Below, one piece after another: positions 43,167 through 51,619 of a DNA stretch of 64,000 nt. The notes under the pieces are model-generated. The model was not told the origin of the DNA. It did no database searches and worked only from the letters and a program-made list of their open reading frames with translations. Source of the stretch: Nocardioides caeni (GTDB taxonomy: Bacteria; Actinomycetota; Actinomycetes; Propionibacteriales; Nocardioidaceae); assembly GCF_004912195.1 (NCBI RefSeq), contig NZ_STGW01000004.1:194485-258484 (forward strand). The letters are read 5' to 3'. Numbering within the stretch: the first letter of the stretch is position 1; the number at the start of each line of letters is the position of its first letter. The position numbers and the translations under genes were made by a program.

Positions 43167-43956
43167 TCTCGACCACTACGGCCCGTGGGCCGTCGTCGCC
43201 GGCGGCTCGGAGGGCACCGGCGCGGCCTTCGCCGACCAGCTGGCGGCAGCCGGCATCAACCTGCTGCTCGTGGCCCGCAAGCCCGGTCCGTTGGAGGCGA
43301 CCGCCGAGGCCGCGCGACGGCACGGCGTCGACGTACGCACCCTGGCGGTCGACCTGACCGACCCGGCGGCGATCCCCGCGATCATCGACGCGACCGCCGA
43401 CGTCGAGGTGGGCCTGCTGGTCTACAACGCCGGCGCCAACACGGCCGGCGGCCCCTTCCTCGACAACACCCTGGCCGGCGTACGCGGCGTCATCGACCTC
43501 AACGTCACCGCCATGCTCGCCTTGGTGCACCACTTCGCGCCCACGATGAAGGAGCGCCGCCGCGGCGGCATCCTGCTTGTCGGCTCGCTCGCGGGCTACG
43601 TCGGCACGTCGACCGAGAGCGTCTATGGCGGCGCCAAGGCGTTCAGCCGGATCTTCGCCGAGGGCCTGTGGTCCGAGCTGCGGGAGTACGACGTCCACGT
43701 GCTCGAGCTCGTCCTCGGCCTGACCCGCACGCCGGCGATGGAGCGGGCCGGTCTCGCCTTCGACGTCCCCGGCCTGCACGTCGGCGACCCCGTCGAGGTC
43801 GTGCGCGAGGGCCTTGGCGCCCTCGGCCCGGACCGGGGTCCCGTGCACGTCGTCAGCGGCAACGAGGGCGTCGTCGAGATGCGCACCACCACCGATCGCG
43901 CCCGCCTGATCCGCGGCACCGAGAAGATCATGCGGCTGCTGGTCCCCGGCCACTGA
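43159..43956 (+). CDS. SDR-family oxidoreductase
   Basis: 265 residues from ATG 43159 behind GGAGG. Glycine motif AGGSEGTGAAFADQLA, NAGAN, catalytic Ser in LLVGSLAGYVGTS and Tyr-Gly-Gly-Ala-Lys. The C-terminal part lacks the usual GG of classical C-termini and ends KIMRLLVPGH. Third gene of the kshA operon, so a steroid intermediate is the likely substrate. Confidence 0.9.
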   Translation: MADLDHYGPWAVVAGGSEGTGAAFADQLAAAGINLLLVARKPGPLEATAEAARRHGVDVRTLAVDLTDPAAIPAIIDATADVEVGLLVYNAGANTAGGPFLDNTLAGVRGVIDLNVTAMLALVHHFAPTMKERRRGGILLVGSLAGYVGTSTESVYGGAKAFSRIFAEGLWSELREYDVHVLELVLGLTRTPAMERAGLAFDVPGLHVGDPVEVVREGLGALGPDRGPVHVVSGNEGVVEMRTTTDRARLIRGTEKIMRLLVPGH

Positions 43957-43965
43957 CCGGGTGCC

Positions 43966-44757
43966 CTACAGGTCGGCGGCGATCCGGCGGGCGGCGTCGA
44001 GGACGAGCGGGCCGACCCGCTCGAGCGTCGTACCGGTCGCGGCGACGACGGACAGTGCGCCGACGGGGCCGCGGGGGCTGCGGACGGCGGCGGCGACGCA
44101 GGAGATCTCCGGGACGTACTCGCCGTGCTCGAGGGCGAGGCCGTGGCGGCCGCGGATCCGGGTGAGCTGCTGGTGCAGGGCGGGGAGCTGGCTGACCGAC
44201 GAGGGCGTGCGCGGGGCGAGCTCGCGCCCGACGAGCTCGTCGACGTCCTCGGCGGGCAGCCAGGCGAGCATCGCCTTGCCGAGCGCGGTGCAGTGCGCGG
44301 GGGCGGTGCCGCCGACGCGGGAGGGGACGTTGACGGCGAAGCGGCCGCCGAGCTTGTCGAGGTAGCGGACCTGGGCGCCCTCCAGGACGCCGAGGTGGAT
44401 GACGGCGCCGGTGCGCAGCAGCAGCTCGTGGAGGTGCGGCGAGGCGGCGGCGCGCAGGTCGTCGTGGTGGGCGGCGCCGCCACCGAGCTGGTGGGCGCGG
44501 CGACCGAGGCCGTAGCCGGCCGGCGAGTGGTCGAGCCACTGCAGTCGCACGAGCTGCTCGAGGATGCGGTGCGAGGTCGAGCGGGGCAGGCCGGTGCCGC
44601 GGGCGATCCGGTCGAGCGGCAGCCACACGTCGCGGGGGTCGGTGCCCTGCTCCGTGTCGCCGGCGAAGAGATCGAGGATGAGGGTCATCCGCTCGACCAT
44701 CGACGGCGGCAGGGCCGCCTGCGTCTGCTCGGACGGCGCCATCGCCAGGACCGACAT
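43966..44757 (-). CDS. IclR-family transcriptional regulator
   Basis: 263 residues: N-terminal winged helix (LDRIARGTGLPRSTSHRILE) and C-terminal IclR effector domain (VHLGVLEGAQVRYLDKLGG, CTALGKAMLAWLP, VAAAVRSPRGPVGALSVVA). ATG at 44757 with GGGAGGAA upstream is preferred over an ATG four codons earlier. Divergent from the LLM operon, with two direct repeats between the starts that are probably its operators. Confidence 0.93.
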   Translation of the reverse strand: MSVLAMAPSEQTQAALPPSMVERMTLILDLFAGDTEQGTDPRDVWLPLDRIARGTGLPRSTSHRILEQLVRLQWLDHSPAGYGLGRRAHQLGGGAAHHDDLRAAASPHLHELLLRTGAVIHLGVLEGAQVRYLDKLGGRFAVNVPSRVGGTAPAHCTALGKAMLAWLPAEDVDELVGRELAPRTPSSVSQLPALHQQLTRIRGRHGLALEHGEYVPEISCVAAAVRSPRGPVGALSVVAATGTTLERVGPLVLDAARRIAADL

Positions 44758-44787
44758 CGTTCCTCCCACGGGTTGGAGATTCCAGAA

Positions 44788-44859
44788 CTGAAATGAATTC
44801 TAGTGACGACGGTAACACCGGACCCGGGCGCTGCCAAGCCATTTCTGAAATGAATTCTA
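44788..44859. promoter_or_regulatory. Two direct repeats, probable IclR operators
   Basis: CTGAAATGAATTCTA occurs identically at 44788-44802 and 44845-44859, 57 bases apart, in an unusually AT-rich stretch between the IclR gene and the LLM gene. The second copy is preceded by ATTTCTGAAAT, a dyad. IclR-type regulators commonly bind two such sites in a divergent promoter. Confidence 0.75.
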
Positions 44860-44963
44860 CCTACCGTCGAGGGGTCGCCCCGATGACCGGGACGACGCCC
44901 ATCACCGAGCTCCCGAGGCGCGCTTGGATGGGGCATCAGCCCCTCTCGTGCACAGGAGACGCC

Positions 44964-45830
44964 ATGCGGATCGGCCTCACCAGCCCCGTCGTCACGGCCC
45001 TGCCCGGCTTCCACTCCCCCTGGGAGCGCACCGCCGGGATCGACGAGCTGGTGGCCGTCGCGGCCGCGGCTGACCGGCTCGGCTTCGACCACCTCACCTG
45101 CTCCGAGCACGTGGCGGTGCCGGCCGCCGTCGCCGAGCAACGCGGCGGCACCTACTGGGACCCGCTCGCCACCCTCAGCCACCTCGCCGCCCACACCAAG
45201 CAGATCCGCCTCGCGACGCAGGTCCTCGTGCTCGGCTACCACCACCCCCTCGCCATCGCGAAGCGCTACGGCACCCTCGACCGGATCAGCGGCGGACGGC
45301 TGGTCCTCGGCCTCGGCGTGGGCTCGCTCGAGGAGGAGTTCGACCTGCTCGGGGCAAGCTGGGCGGACCGTGGCGCCGTGGCCGACGACGCGCTCGCAGC
45401 CCTGCGCGCCGCGCTCGGCCAGCGCCTGCCGTCGTACGACGGACCGCACTTCAGCTTCGCCGACCTGGTCGTCGAGCCCCATGCCGTGCAGGACCGCGTG
45501 CCGTTCTGGATCGGCGGCTCCACGCCGCGGAGCCTGCGCCGTGCCGTCACCCTCGGCACCGGCTGGGTGCCGTTCGGCCTCGGGCACGACCAGCTCCGCG
45601 CGATGCTCGACGCCACCGAGCTGCCGGACGGCTTCGAGGTGGTCCTCGGCTCGGGGCGCCCGCTCGACCCGACGGGCGATTCGGAGCGCACGACCCGGGC
45701 ACTGACCCGCACCCGTGCCGCCGGCGCGACGGTGATCACCAGCCACGTCGCCGCCGACTCGGCGGACCACTACGTCGAGCAGCTGGAGGCCCTCGCGGTC
45801 CTCCGCGACCGGATCGAGGAGAGCGCATGA
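44964..45830 (+). CDS. LLM-class F420-dependent oxidoreductase
   Basis: 288 residues, starting at ATG 44964 with AGGAG at 44954-44958. TIM-barrel luciferase-like features: FDHLTCSEHVAVP, IRLATQVLVLGYHHPLAIAK, RISGGRLVLGLGVGSLEEEF, WIGGSTPRSLRRAV. Actinobacterial members of this group usually use F420. It is the first gene of a three-gene overlapped operon. Confidence 0.92.
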   Translation: MRIGLTSPVVTALPGFHSPWERTAGIDELVAVAAAADRLGFDHLTCSEHVAVPAAVAEQRGGTYWDPLATLSHLAAHTKQIRLATQVLVLGYHHPLAIAKRYGTLDRISGGRLVLGLGVGSLEEEFDLLGASWADRGAVADDALAALRAALGQRLPSYDGPHFSFADLVVEPHAVQDRVPFWIGGSTPRSLRRAVTLGTGWVPFGLGHDQLRAMLDATELPDGFEVVLGSGRPLDPTGDSERTTRALTRTRAAGATVITSHVAADSADHYVEQLEALAVLRDRIEESA

Positions 45831-46333
45831 CCACCGACGACCCCGCCAGCACCGACACCCGCATCGCCGCACTGGAGGCCCGCCTCCGGCACCTCGAGGA
45901 CGTGAGCGCGATCAGCCAGCTGGTGGCGTCCTACGGTCCGCTGGTCGATGCCGGCGACGCCGAGAGGGTCGCGGCGCTGTGGACCGAGGACGGCAGCTAT
46001 GACGTCGAGGGCTGGCACATGGCGAGCCGCGCCGAGGTCGCCGCGATGGTCCGCTCCGAGGCGCACCAGGGCCTGATCGGCAACGGCTCCTCCCACTTCC
46101 TCGGGCCCGCCCACGTCACCATCGGCGCCGACGGCGACACCGCGGTCGCGGTCTGCGAGTCGGTGCTGCTGGTCCAGCACAAGGGACACCCGGTGGTGGC
46201 GCGGATCGGCGCCAACCTCTTCGAGCTCGTCCGTACGCCGGACGGCTGGCAGACGACACGCCGCACCACCCGCGGCCTGGACGGCAGCCAGGGGGCCCGC
46301 GACCTGCTGGCGGGCCGGGTGCCGCCGCAGTGA
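45827..46333 (+). CDS. SnoaL-like (NTF2 fold) protein
   Basis: 168 residues: helical start then the cone-shaped NTF2 fold with DVSAISQLVASYGPLVDAGD and LWTEDGSYDVEGWHMASRAE. Family includes steroid isomerases, dehydratases and polyketide cyclases. ATGA and GTGA overlaps join it to both neighbours. The candidate acid is the Asp after the first helix; the reaction is unknown. Confidence 0.88.
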   Translation: MTTDDPASTDTRIAALEARLRHLEDVSAISQLVASYGPLVDAGDAERVAALWTEDGSYDVEGWHMASRAEVAAMVRSEAHQGLIGNGSSHFLGPAHVTIGADGDTAVAVCESVLLVQHKGHPVVARIGANLFELVRTPDGWQTTRRTTRGLDGSQGARDLLAGRVPPQ

Positions 46334-47106
46334 GCGGCCGACTGGAGGGGCGCGTCGCCGTCGTCACCGGCGGCGGCGACGGCATCGGCGCGGGGATCGT
46401 CCGCGCCTTCGCCGCGGAGGGAGCCCGGGTGCTCGTCGCCGAGATCGACGAGGCCCGCGGCCGGGCAGTCGCTGACGAGGTCGGCGGTCTGTTCGTCCCT
46501 GTCGACGTCACCGACCGGGGCCAGGTCGAGGCCATGGTCGCGACGGCGGAGCGGGAGCTCGGCGCGGTCGACGTCCTGGTCAACAACGCGTGGGGCGCCG
46601 GCACGATCAGCCGCGTCGAGCACAAGAGCGACGAGGCCCTCGAGCGCGGCTTCGCGATGGGCTACTACGGCCCCTACTGGGCGATGCGCGCCGCCTTCCC
46701 CGGCATGAAGTCGCGCGGCTGGGGTCGCGTCATCAACATGTGCAGCCTCAACGGCGTCAACGCACATGTGGGGACGCTGGAATACAACAGCGCCAAGGAG
46801 GCGCTGCGCGCCCTGACCCGTACGGCGGCCCGCGAGTGGGCGCCCACCGGCGTGGTGGTCAACGCGATCTGCCCCGGCGCCAAGAGCGCCGCGTTCCGCC
46901 GGATCGCGTCGGCCAACCCGGCGATCGCCGCCAGCGCGGAGGCCGCCAACCCGATGGGCCGGCTCGGCGACCCGCTCACCGACATCGCGCCGGTCGCGGT
47001 CTTCCTGGCCAGCGATGACGCCCGCTACCTCACCGGCAACACGCTCTTCGTCGACGGCGGCGCGCACATCAACGGCGTCGCGTGGGCGCCGGAGCTGCCG
47101 GACTGA
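46330..47106 (+). CDS. SDR-family oxidoreductase
   Basis: 258 residues from GTG 46330. Glycine motif TGGGDGIGAGIVRAFAAEGA, NNAWGAG, catalytic Ser in MCSLNGVNAHVGTLEYNSAK with Tyr-Asn-Ser-Ala-Lys, and C-terminal LTGNTLFVDGGAHINGVAW. Last gene of the IclR-regulated operon; probably acts on the same substrate path as the LLM enzyme. Confidence 0.92.
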   Translation: MSGRLEGRVAVVTGGGDGIGAGIVRAFAAEGARVLVAEIDEARGRAVADEVGGLFVPVDVTDRGQVEAMVATAERELGAVDVLVNNAWGAGTISRVEHKSDEALERGFAMGYYGPYWAMRAAFPGMKSRGWGRVINMCSLNGVNAHVGTLEYNSAKEALRALTRTAAREWAPTGVVVNAICPGAKSAAFRRIASANPAIAASAEAANPMGRLGDPLTDIAPVAVFLASDDARYLTGNTLFVDGGAHINGVAWAPELPD

Positions 47107-47125
47107 GCCTGTCCCCGACGGCGGG

Positions 47126-47530
47126 TCAGTCCGACTCGCCCTTGCGTCGCGGGACGAGGCCTCCGCCGAACAGCGCCCACAGGACCAGCACCGGCTGGAA
47201 GAACAGCCGGACCAGTCGCTTCTGGTCGGTGTCGAGACCGAAGGCGGAGTTGCCCTCGACGTACTGCGCGATGTTGCCGGGGAAGATCGCGACGAAGAAC
47301 GCGGCCAGCAGCAAGCCGATCGTGCGCCGCTGCTTCGGAAGCGCGACGAACGCTGCGCCCAGGCCGATCTCGACGACGCCGGACGCCAGCACCACGACAT
47401 CCTTGTCAACCGGGAACCAGTCGGGCACCTGGGCCTGGAACTCGTCTCGCGCCACTGTCAGGTGCGTGATCCCGGCACCCGTCATGGTGACGCCGAGGAC
47501 GAGACGGGCGACGTGCTGGGCAATGCTCAT
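47126..47530 (-). CDS. DoxX-family membrane protein
   Basis: 134 residues with four hydrophobic helices. LVLGVTMTGAGITHLTVARD and GVVEIGLGAAFVALPK are typical of the DoxX/DoxD family, and the end is KRLVRLFFQPVLVLWALFGG. ATG at 47530 follows GGAGG. DoxX proteins are linked to thiosulfate oxidation or redox stress in other organisms; role here unknown. Convergent with the SDR gene, 19 bases apart. Confidence 0.85.
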   Translation of the reverse strand: MSIAQHVARLVLGVTMTGAGITHLTVARDEFQAQVPDWFPVDKDVVVLASGVVEIGLGAAFVALPKQRRTIGLLLAAFFVAIFPGNIAQYVEGNSAFGLDTDQKRLVRLFFQPVLVLWALFGGGLVPRRKGESD

Positions 47531-47592
47531 GGCAGACCTCCGGCTCGGGCCGGTGGGGCCGGCCACTGGTGCCACGCTAGCGGCGCGTCGTC

Positions 47593-48474
47593 TCAGCTCT
47601 CGTCGCCCCGGCGTCGCTCGAGCAGCACCGTGTCACGCCAGACCCCGTCGAGCCTGGCAATGCGGGAGCGCACCGCCAAGGTGCGGTAGCCGGCGGAGTG
47701 GTGCAAGGCGATCGAGGCGCGATTCTCGGGGAAGATCGAGGTCTGCAGCGTCCACAGCCCCCCGGCATCGGCCTCGACGACCTGGCGGAAGAGCAGGCTC
47801 TTGCCCACGCCAGCCCCCCGAGACGCCTCGGCGACGTAGACGCTCGTCTCGCCCACTCCGGCGTAACAGGCGCGGGACGAGACGGGGCTGGTCGCCGTCC
47901 AGCCGACGACGCGACCGGCACGCTCGGCGACCCAGCGGTGGCCGGGCAGCCAGCGGGCCGCGAGCTCGGCGAGCGACGGCACCTCCGTCTCGAAGGTGGC
48001 GTTGCGGGTGGCGATCCCCTCGGCATAGATGTCGCGGACGACCGCGAGGTCCTCGTCGCTCATCGCGCGGGTGGTGACGTCGACGGGCAGGTCGTCGGGG
48101 CAGCACGGAGCGGCGGCGAGCGTGCCCATCACGACGTCCGCAGCGTGCGGCAGGCCGGTGCAGCAGGCCGGGTTGACGGTGACGACCGATGCGGTGCCGA
48201 CCTTGTCGACCGCGACGAAGCCGACGTCGGCGAGCCTGCGCACGTGGTGGGAGCAGGTCGCCTGGCTGATGCCGAGCGTGGTCGCGAGGTCGCCGACCCG
48301 CACCCCGGAGGCCGCGCTGGCCACGGCGTGGAGCAGGCGCACGCGGGTCGGGTCGGCGAGGGTGGCGAACCACTCGGCATAGGTCGTCGCCGACGCCGCG
48401 TCGAGCGTGCCGGCCGCGACGGCGGGCGTGGCCGGCGGTGCGTCGATCAGTGGCAGCGACGTACGGGCGCTCAT
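47593..48474 (-). CDS. ArsR regulator fused to ArsN1-like (phosphinothricin/arsinothricin-type) GNAT acetyltransferase
   Basis: 293 residues. Residues about 30-130 are an ArsR/SmtB winged helix (LADPTRVRLLHAVASAASGV, LGISQATCSHHVRRLADVGF) with As(III)-type Cys pairs at 104/105 and 124/125 and Cys74 in the recognition helix. Residues about 137-293 are a GNAT domain of the PAT/ArsN1 family (IATRNATFETEVPS, GETSVYVAEASRGAGVGKSL, WTLQTSIFPENRASIALHHS). ArsN1 acetylates arsinothricin and PAT acetylates phosphinothricin. Divergent from the arsO-like gene over two shared operators. ATG at 48474. Confidence 0.88.
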   Translation of the reverse strand: MSARTSLPLIDAPPATPAVAAGTLDAASATTYAEWFATLADPTRVRLLHAVASAASGVRVGDLATTLGISQATCSHHVRRLADVGFVAVDKVGTASVVTVNPACCTGLPHAADVVMGTLAAAPCCPDDLPVDVTTRAMSDEDLAVVRDIYAEGIATRNATFETEVPSLAELAARWLPGHRWVAERAGRVVGWTATSPVSSRACYAGVGETSVYVAEASRGAGVGKSLLFRQVVEADAGGLWTLQTSIFPENRASIALHHSAGYRTLAVRSRIARLDGVWRDTVLLERRRGDES

Positions 48475-48488
48475 GCCGGCCAGTTTAC

Positions 48489-48530
48489 ATCGATTGACAT
48501 CGATGGTTGCCTTCATCGATGGATGTCGAT
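48489..48530. promoter_or_regulatory. Two ArsR-type operators in the divergent ars promoter
   Basis: Site 1, ATCGATTGACATCGAT (48489-48504), is ATCGAT-N4-ATCGAT. Site 2, ATCGATGGATGTCGAT (48515-48530), is ATCGAT-N4-GTCGAT. They start 26 bases apart in the 100-base gap between the ArsR-GNAT fusion and the ArsO-like gene. The region is much AT-richer than the surroundings. A third CATCGACC half site lies at 48541. Confidence 0.75.
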
Positions 48531-48574
48531 ACTCTCCTTTCATCGACCAACGTCTATGTCTTCAAGGAGTCCCG

Positions 48575-49951
48575 ATGAGCAGCACCAGTGCCCCGTCCCC
48601 CGTCGTGATCGTGGGGGCCGGGCCGATCGGCCTCGCCGCCGCGGCCCACGCCCACGTCCGCGGCCTGCCCGCCATCGTGCTCGAGGCGGGCGCGTCGGTC
48701 GGCGCCGCCGTCCGCGCCTGGGGCCACGTCCGGCTGTTCTCCCCGTGGGCCGAGCTGGTCGACCCGGCCGCGGCCGACCTCCTCCTCGCCGACGGCTGGG
48801 TCCGCCCGGAGGCCACCGACTATCCCACCGGTGCGGAATGGGCGGAGCGCTACCTCGAGCCGCTGACGCGCTCGCTGGTCGCCACGGGCGCGATCGAGGT
48901 GCGCCTCGGCCACCGCGTCACCGGCGTCGCCCGACGCGGTCGGGACCGACTCGTCGACTCCGGTCGCGACGAGGCCGACTTCTCAGTCCACGTCGAGGGA
49001 CCGGACGGCCCGCTGGTCATCGAGGCCCGCGCCGTGATCGACGCCTCGGGCACGTGGGGCGACCCGAACCCGCTCGGGGCCGAGGGGCTGCCCGCGCTCG
49101 GGGAGCTGGCCCACGGCGACCGGATCACCTACGGCATCCCAGACCTCGCCGATCCCGCGACCCGGCAGCGGTACGCCGGTCGCCACGTCGCCGTCGCCGG
49201 CACGGGCGCGTCGGCGCAGAACACCCTCGTCGGCCTGGCCGACCTGGCACGGGCAGAGCCGGGTACCCGGGTCACCTGGCTGGTCCGGCGCGGGGAGACG
49301 GCGACCGCCTTCGGCGGCGGAGACGCCGACCAGCTCGAGGCGCGCGGCGCCCTCGGCACGCGCGCCCGGCGAGCGGTGGAGTCCGGCACCGTCCAGACGC
49401 TCACCGGGTTCCGGACCGTCGGTCTCGAGCCCGATCCGGGCGCGAACGGGACGCTGCGGCTCGTCGCCCTCGACGGTCGCCACGTCGACGGCATCGACGA
49501 GATCGTCGTCGTGACGGGCTTCCGGCCGGACCTGACCTGGCTCTCGGAAGTGCGGCTCGACCTCGACCCGGTCCTCTCCGCCCCGCGCCAGCTGGCCCCC
49601 CTGATCGATCCGAACGTCCACTCCTGCGGCACGGTCTACCCGCACGGCGCCGCCGAGCTCACCCAGCCCGAGTCCGGGCTCTACCTGGCCGGCATGAAGT
49701 CCTACGGCCGGGCGACGTCCTTCCTGGCACTCACCGGTTTCGAGCAGGTCCGCAGCATCGTCGCGGCGATCGCCGGGGACCACGCGGCGGCTGCCCGGGT
49801 CGAGCTCGTCCTGCCCGAGACCGGCGTGTGCGGCGGCTCCGGGCTGTACGACGGTCTGCCGGCCGACGACGCCGGGGGATGCTGCGGGCCGACACCGGCT
49901 TCCCCGGAGCTGATCACCCTCGGCACCCGATCCGCCGGCGGCTGTGGCTGA
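48575..49951 (+). CDS. ArsO-like flavin-dependent monooxygenase
   Basis: 458 residues, start ATG 48575 after AAGGAG. FAD motif VIVGAGPIGLAAAAHAH near residues 10-26, a second dinucleotide motif HVAVAGTGASAQNTLVG and the ATG-like IVVVTGFRPDLTWLSE. The layout is that of flavin-containing monooxygenases; proteins of this kind in actinobacterial ars operons are called ArsO. The C-terminal 50 residues are cysteine-rich (VCGGSG, GGCCGPTP, GGCG), suggesting As(III) binding. The reaction has not been established for the family as far as I know. Confidence 0.85.
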   Translation: MSSTSAPSPVVIVGAGPIGLAAAAHAHVRGLPAIVLEAGASVGAAVRAWGHVRLFSPWAELVDPAAADLLLADGWVRPEATDYPTGAEWAERYLEPLTRSLVATGAIEVRLGHRVTGVARRGRDRLVDSGRDEADFSVHVEGPDGPLVIEARAVIDASGTWGDPNPLGAEGLPALGELAHGDRITYGIPDLADPATRQRYAGRHVAVAGTGASAQNTLVGLADLARAEPGTRVTWLVRRGETATAFGGGDADQLEARGALGTRARRAVESGTVQTLTGFRTVGLEPDPGANGTLRLVALDGRHVDGIDEIVVVTGFRPDLTWLSEVRLDLDPVLSAPRQLAPLIDPNVHSCGTVYPHGAAELTQPESGLYLAGMKSYGRATSFLALTGFEQVRSIVAAIAGDHAAAARVELVLPETGVCGGSGLYDGLPADDAGGCCGPTPASPELITLGTRSAGGCG

Positions 49952-51197
49952 GACCCGTCCCGCGGAGGCGGGCCTGGCCCCGGACGCACTGCGCCGGGTC
50001 GTGGTGGTCCTCTGCGGCACCCAGGTGGTCTCGTGGGGGACGCTGTTCTACACGCTCCCGGTCCTCGCACCCACGATCGCCCGGGAGCAGGACTGGTCCC
50101 TCAGCCTCGTGGTGGCGTCGTTCACCCTCGCGCAGCTGTTCGCCGCCGCGGGCAGCGTCGTCGTGGGCCGTCGGATCGAGGCGCGGGGCCCCCGGGCGGT
50201 CATGGCCGGCGGCGCGCTGGTCGGGGCAGCCGGGCTCGTCGGGGTCGCGACAGCGCCGACACTGTGGGGGTTCGCCGTCGCGTGGGCGGTCGCCGGATCG
50301 GCGATGTCCGCGGTGCTCTACCCGCCCGCCTTCGCCGCGCTCACCGAGTGGGGTGGGGAGCGTCGGGTGCGTGCGCTGACGGCGCTGACCCTGGTCGCCG
50401 GCCTGGCCTCGACGGTCTTCGCCCCGATGGCCGCGTTCCTCGTGACGCCGATGGGGTGGCGGGGCACCTACCTCGTCATGGCGTCGATCCTGGCCCTCAC
50501 CGCTCCCGTGCTGTGGGCGACGCTGCACCACCCCTGGCGCGCGTCCACGGTCGTCGTGCCCGTCGACGGCGCTGCGACCACGACCCGGGAGGCGACCGGA
50601 GCGGTCCCACCCACCTGGCGCACACCCGCCTTCCTCCGGGTCGTGGCCGCGCTCGGGCTGGTCGGCTTCAGCCTGTGGGCCGCGGTGTTCCTCCTCGTGC
50701 CGCTGCTCGTCGAGCGCGGCCTGTCGACGCAGGCGGCCGCGCTCGCCCTCGGCGTGGGCGGGGTGGGACAGGTGTGCGGCCGGCTGGCCTACGCCCGCAT
50801 CGAGGCCGCCTCGGGCGTGACCGCCCGGACCCGGCTGGTCTTCGCAGCCGTGGCGGTCACCACGGGATCGCTGGCGGTGGTGAACGGGCCGGCGGTGGCG
50901 CTCTTCGGGCTGTCGTTCGCTGCGGGGGCCGCCCGCGGGGTCTACACCCTGGTGCAGGCGACCGCCGTGACCGACCGGTGGGGCACCGCGTCGTACGCCA
51001 GCCTCAACGGCATCGTCTCGGCCGCGCTCCTGGTGGCCGGGGCGGCGGCGCCCTGGGCGGGGACCGCGGTGGCCGAGGCGTCGGGGAGTCATGCGCTGGC
51101 CTTCGGCCTCCTCACTGCCATCGCCCTGGCCGGGATCGTCGTGCTCCCGGCTGGACGACACGACCGGCACCGAGCCGCCAGACCCGTCGTGTCATGA
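49944..51197 (+). CDS. MFS transporter of the ars operon
   Basis: 417 residues, twelve hydrophobic segments. MFS motif A-like loop is GRRIEARGPRAVMAGGALVG. GTG start at 49944 overlaps the ArsO-like stop by eight bases. Position suggests export of an arsenical, perhaps an acetylated or oxidised organic one. It is not recognisably ArsB or Acr3. Several MFS proteins (ArsJ, ArsK, ArsP-independent types) are known in ars operons; I cannot assign it to one. Confidence 0.85.
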   Translation: MAETRPAEAGLAPDALRRVVVVLCGTQVVSWGTLFYTLPVLAPTIAREQDWSLSLVVASFTLAQLFAAAGSVVVGRRIEARGPRAVMAGGALVGAAGLVGVATAPTLWGFAVAWAVAGSAMSAVLYPPAFAALTEWGGERRVRALTALTLVAGLASTVFAPMAAFLVTPMGWRGTYLVMASILALTAPVLWATLHHPWRASTVVVPVDGAATTTREATGAVPPTWRTPAFLRVVAALGLVGFSLWAAVFLLVPLLVERGLSTQAAALALGVGGVGQVCGRLAYARIEAASGVTARTRLVFAAVAVTTGSLAVVNGPAVALFGLSFAAGAARGVYTLVQATAVTDRWGTASYASLNGIVSAALLVAGAAAPWAGTAVAEASGSHALAFGLLTAIALAGIVVLPAGRHDRHRAARPVVS

Positions 51198-51235
51198 GTT
51201 CACCGTCCGTTCGCCGAGCCGACGCCCTGACAGAC

Positions 51236-51251
51236 ATCGACCTGCGTCAAG
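51236..51251 (+). promoter_or_regulatory. Degenerate ArsR-type site before the second arsR
   Basis: ATCGACCTGCGTCAAG follows the same ATCGAY-N4-GTCRAN pattern as the divergent ars operators and lies eight bases before the arsR start at 51260. It could give the second half of the operon its own arsenic-responsive promoter. Confidence 0.45.
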
Positions 51252-51259
51252 ATAGACAC

Positions 51260-51619
51260 ATGTCGAAGTCTGCCGTGAGCGTCAGCGCGACCGAAGCCGT
51301 CGCGTGCTGCTCGCCCCTGACCGCCGAGCCCCTGTCGGCAGCGTCCGCAGCGCGGATCGCCCCCCTGCTGAAGGCGCTGGCCGATCCGGTGCGCCTGCGC
51401 CTGATGTCGCTCGTTGCCTCCCACCAGGACGGCGAGGCCTGTGTCTGCGACCTCAACGACGCCTTCGACCTCACCCAGCCGACGATCAGCCATCACCTCA
51501 AGGTGCTGCACGAGGTGGGTCTCCTGGACCGCGCCAAGCGGGGTGTGTGGGTCTACTACCGGGTCAACGACGACGCCCTGGGCGACCTTGCCTCGCTGCT
51601 GGGGGGTGGCGTGCGATGA
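51260..51619 (+). CDS. arsR: ArsR-family arsenite-responsive repressor
   Basis: 119 residues. Winged helix: LLKALADPVRLRLMSLVASH, LTQPTISHHLKVLHEVGLLD, VWVYYRVNDDALGDLASLL. Cysteine ligands are the N-terminal pair Cys16-Cys17 and the ACVCDL segment (Cys61, Cys63) in the DNA-reading helix region, resembling the corynebacterial ArsR site built from an N-terminal Cys pair plus a core Cys. ATGA overlap with the next gene. Confidence 0.95.
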   Translation: MSKSAVSVSATEAVACCSPLTAEPLSAASAARIAPLLKALADPVRLRLMSLVASHQDGEACVCDLNDAFDLTQPTISHHLKVLHEVGLLDRAKRGVWVYYRVNDDALGDLASLLGGGVR

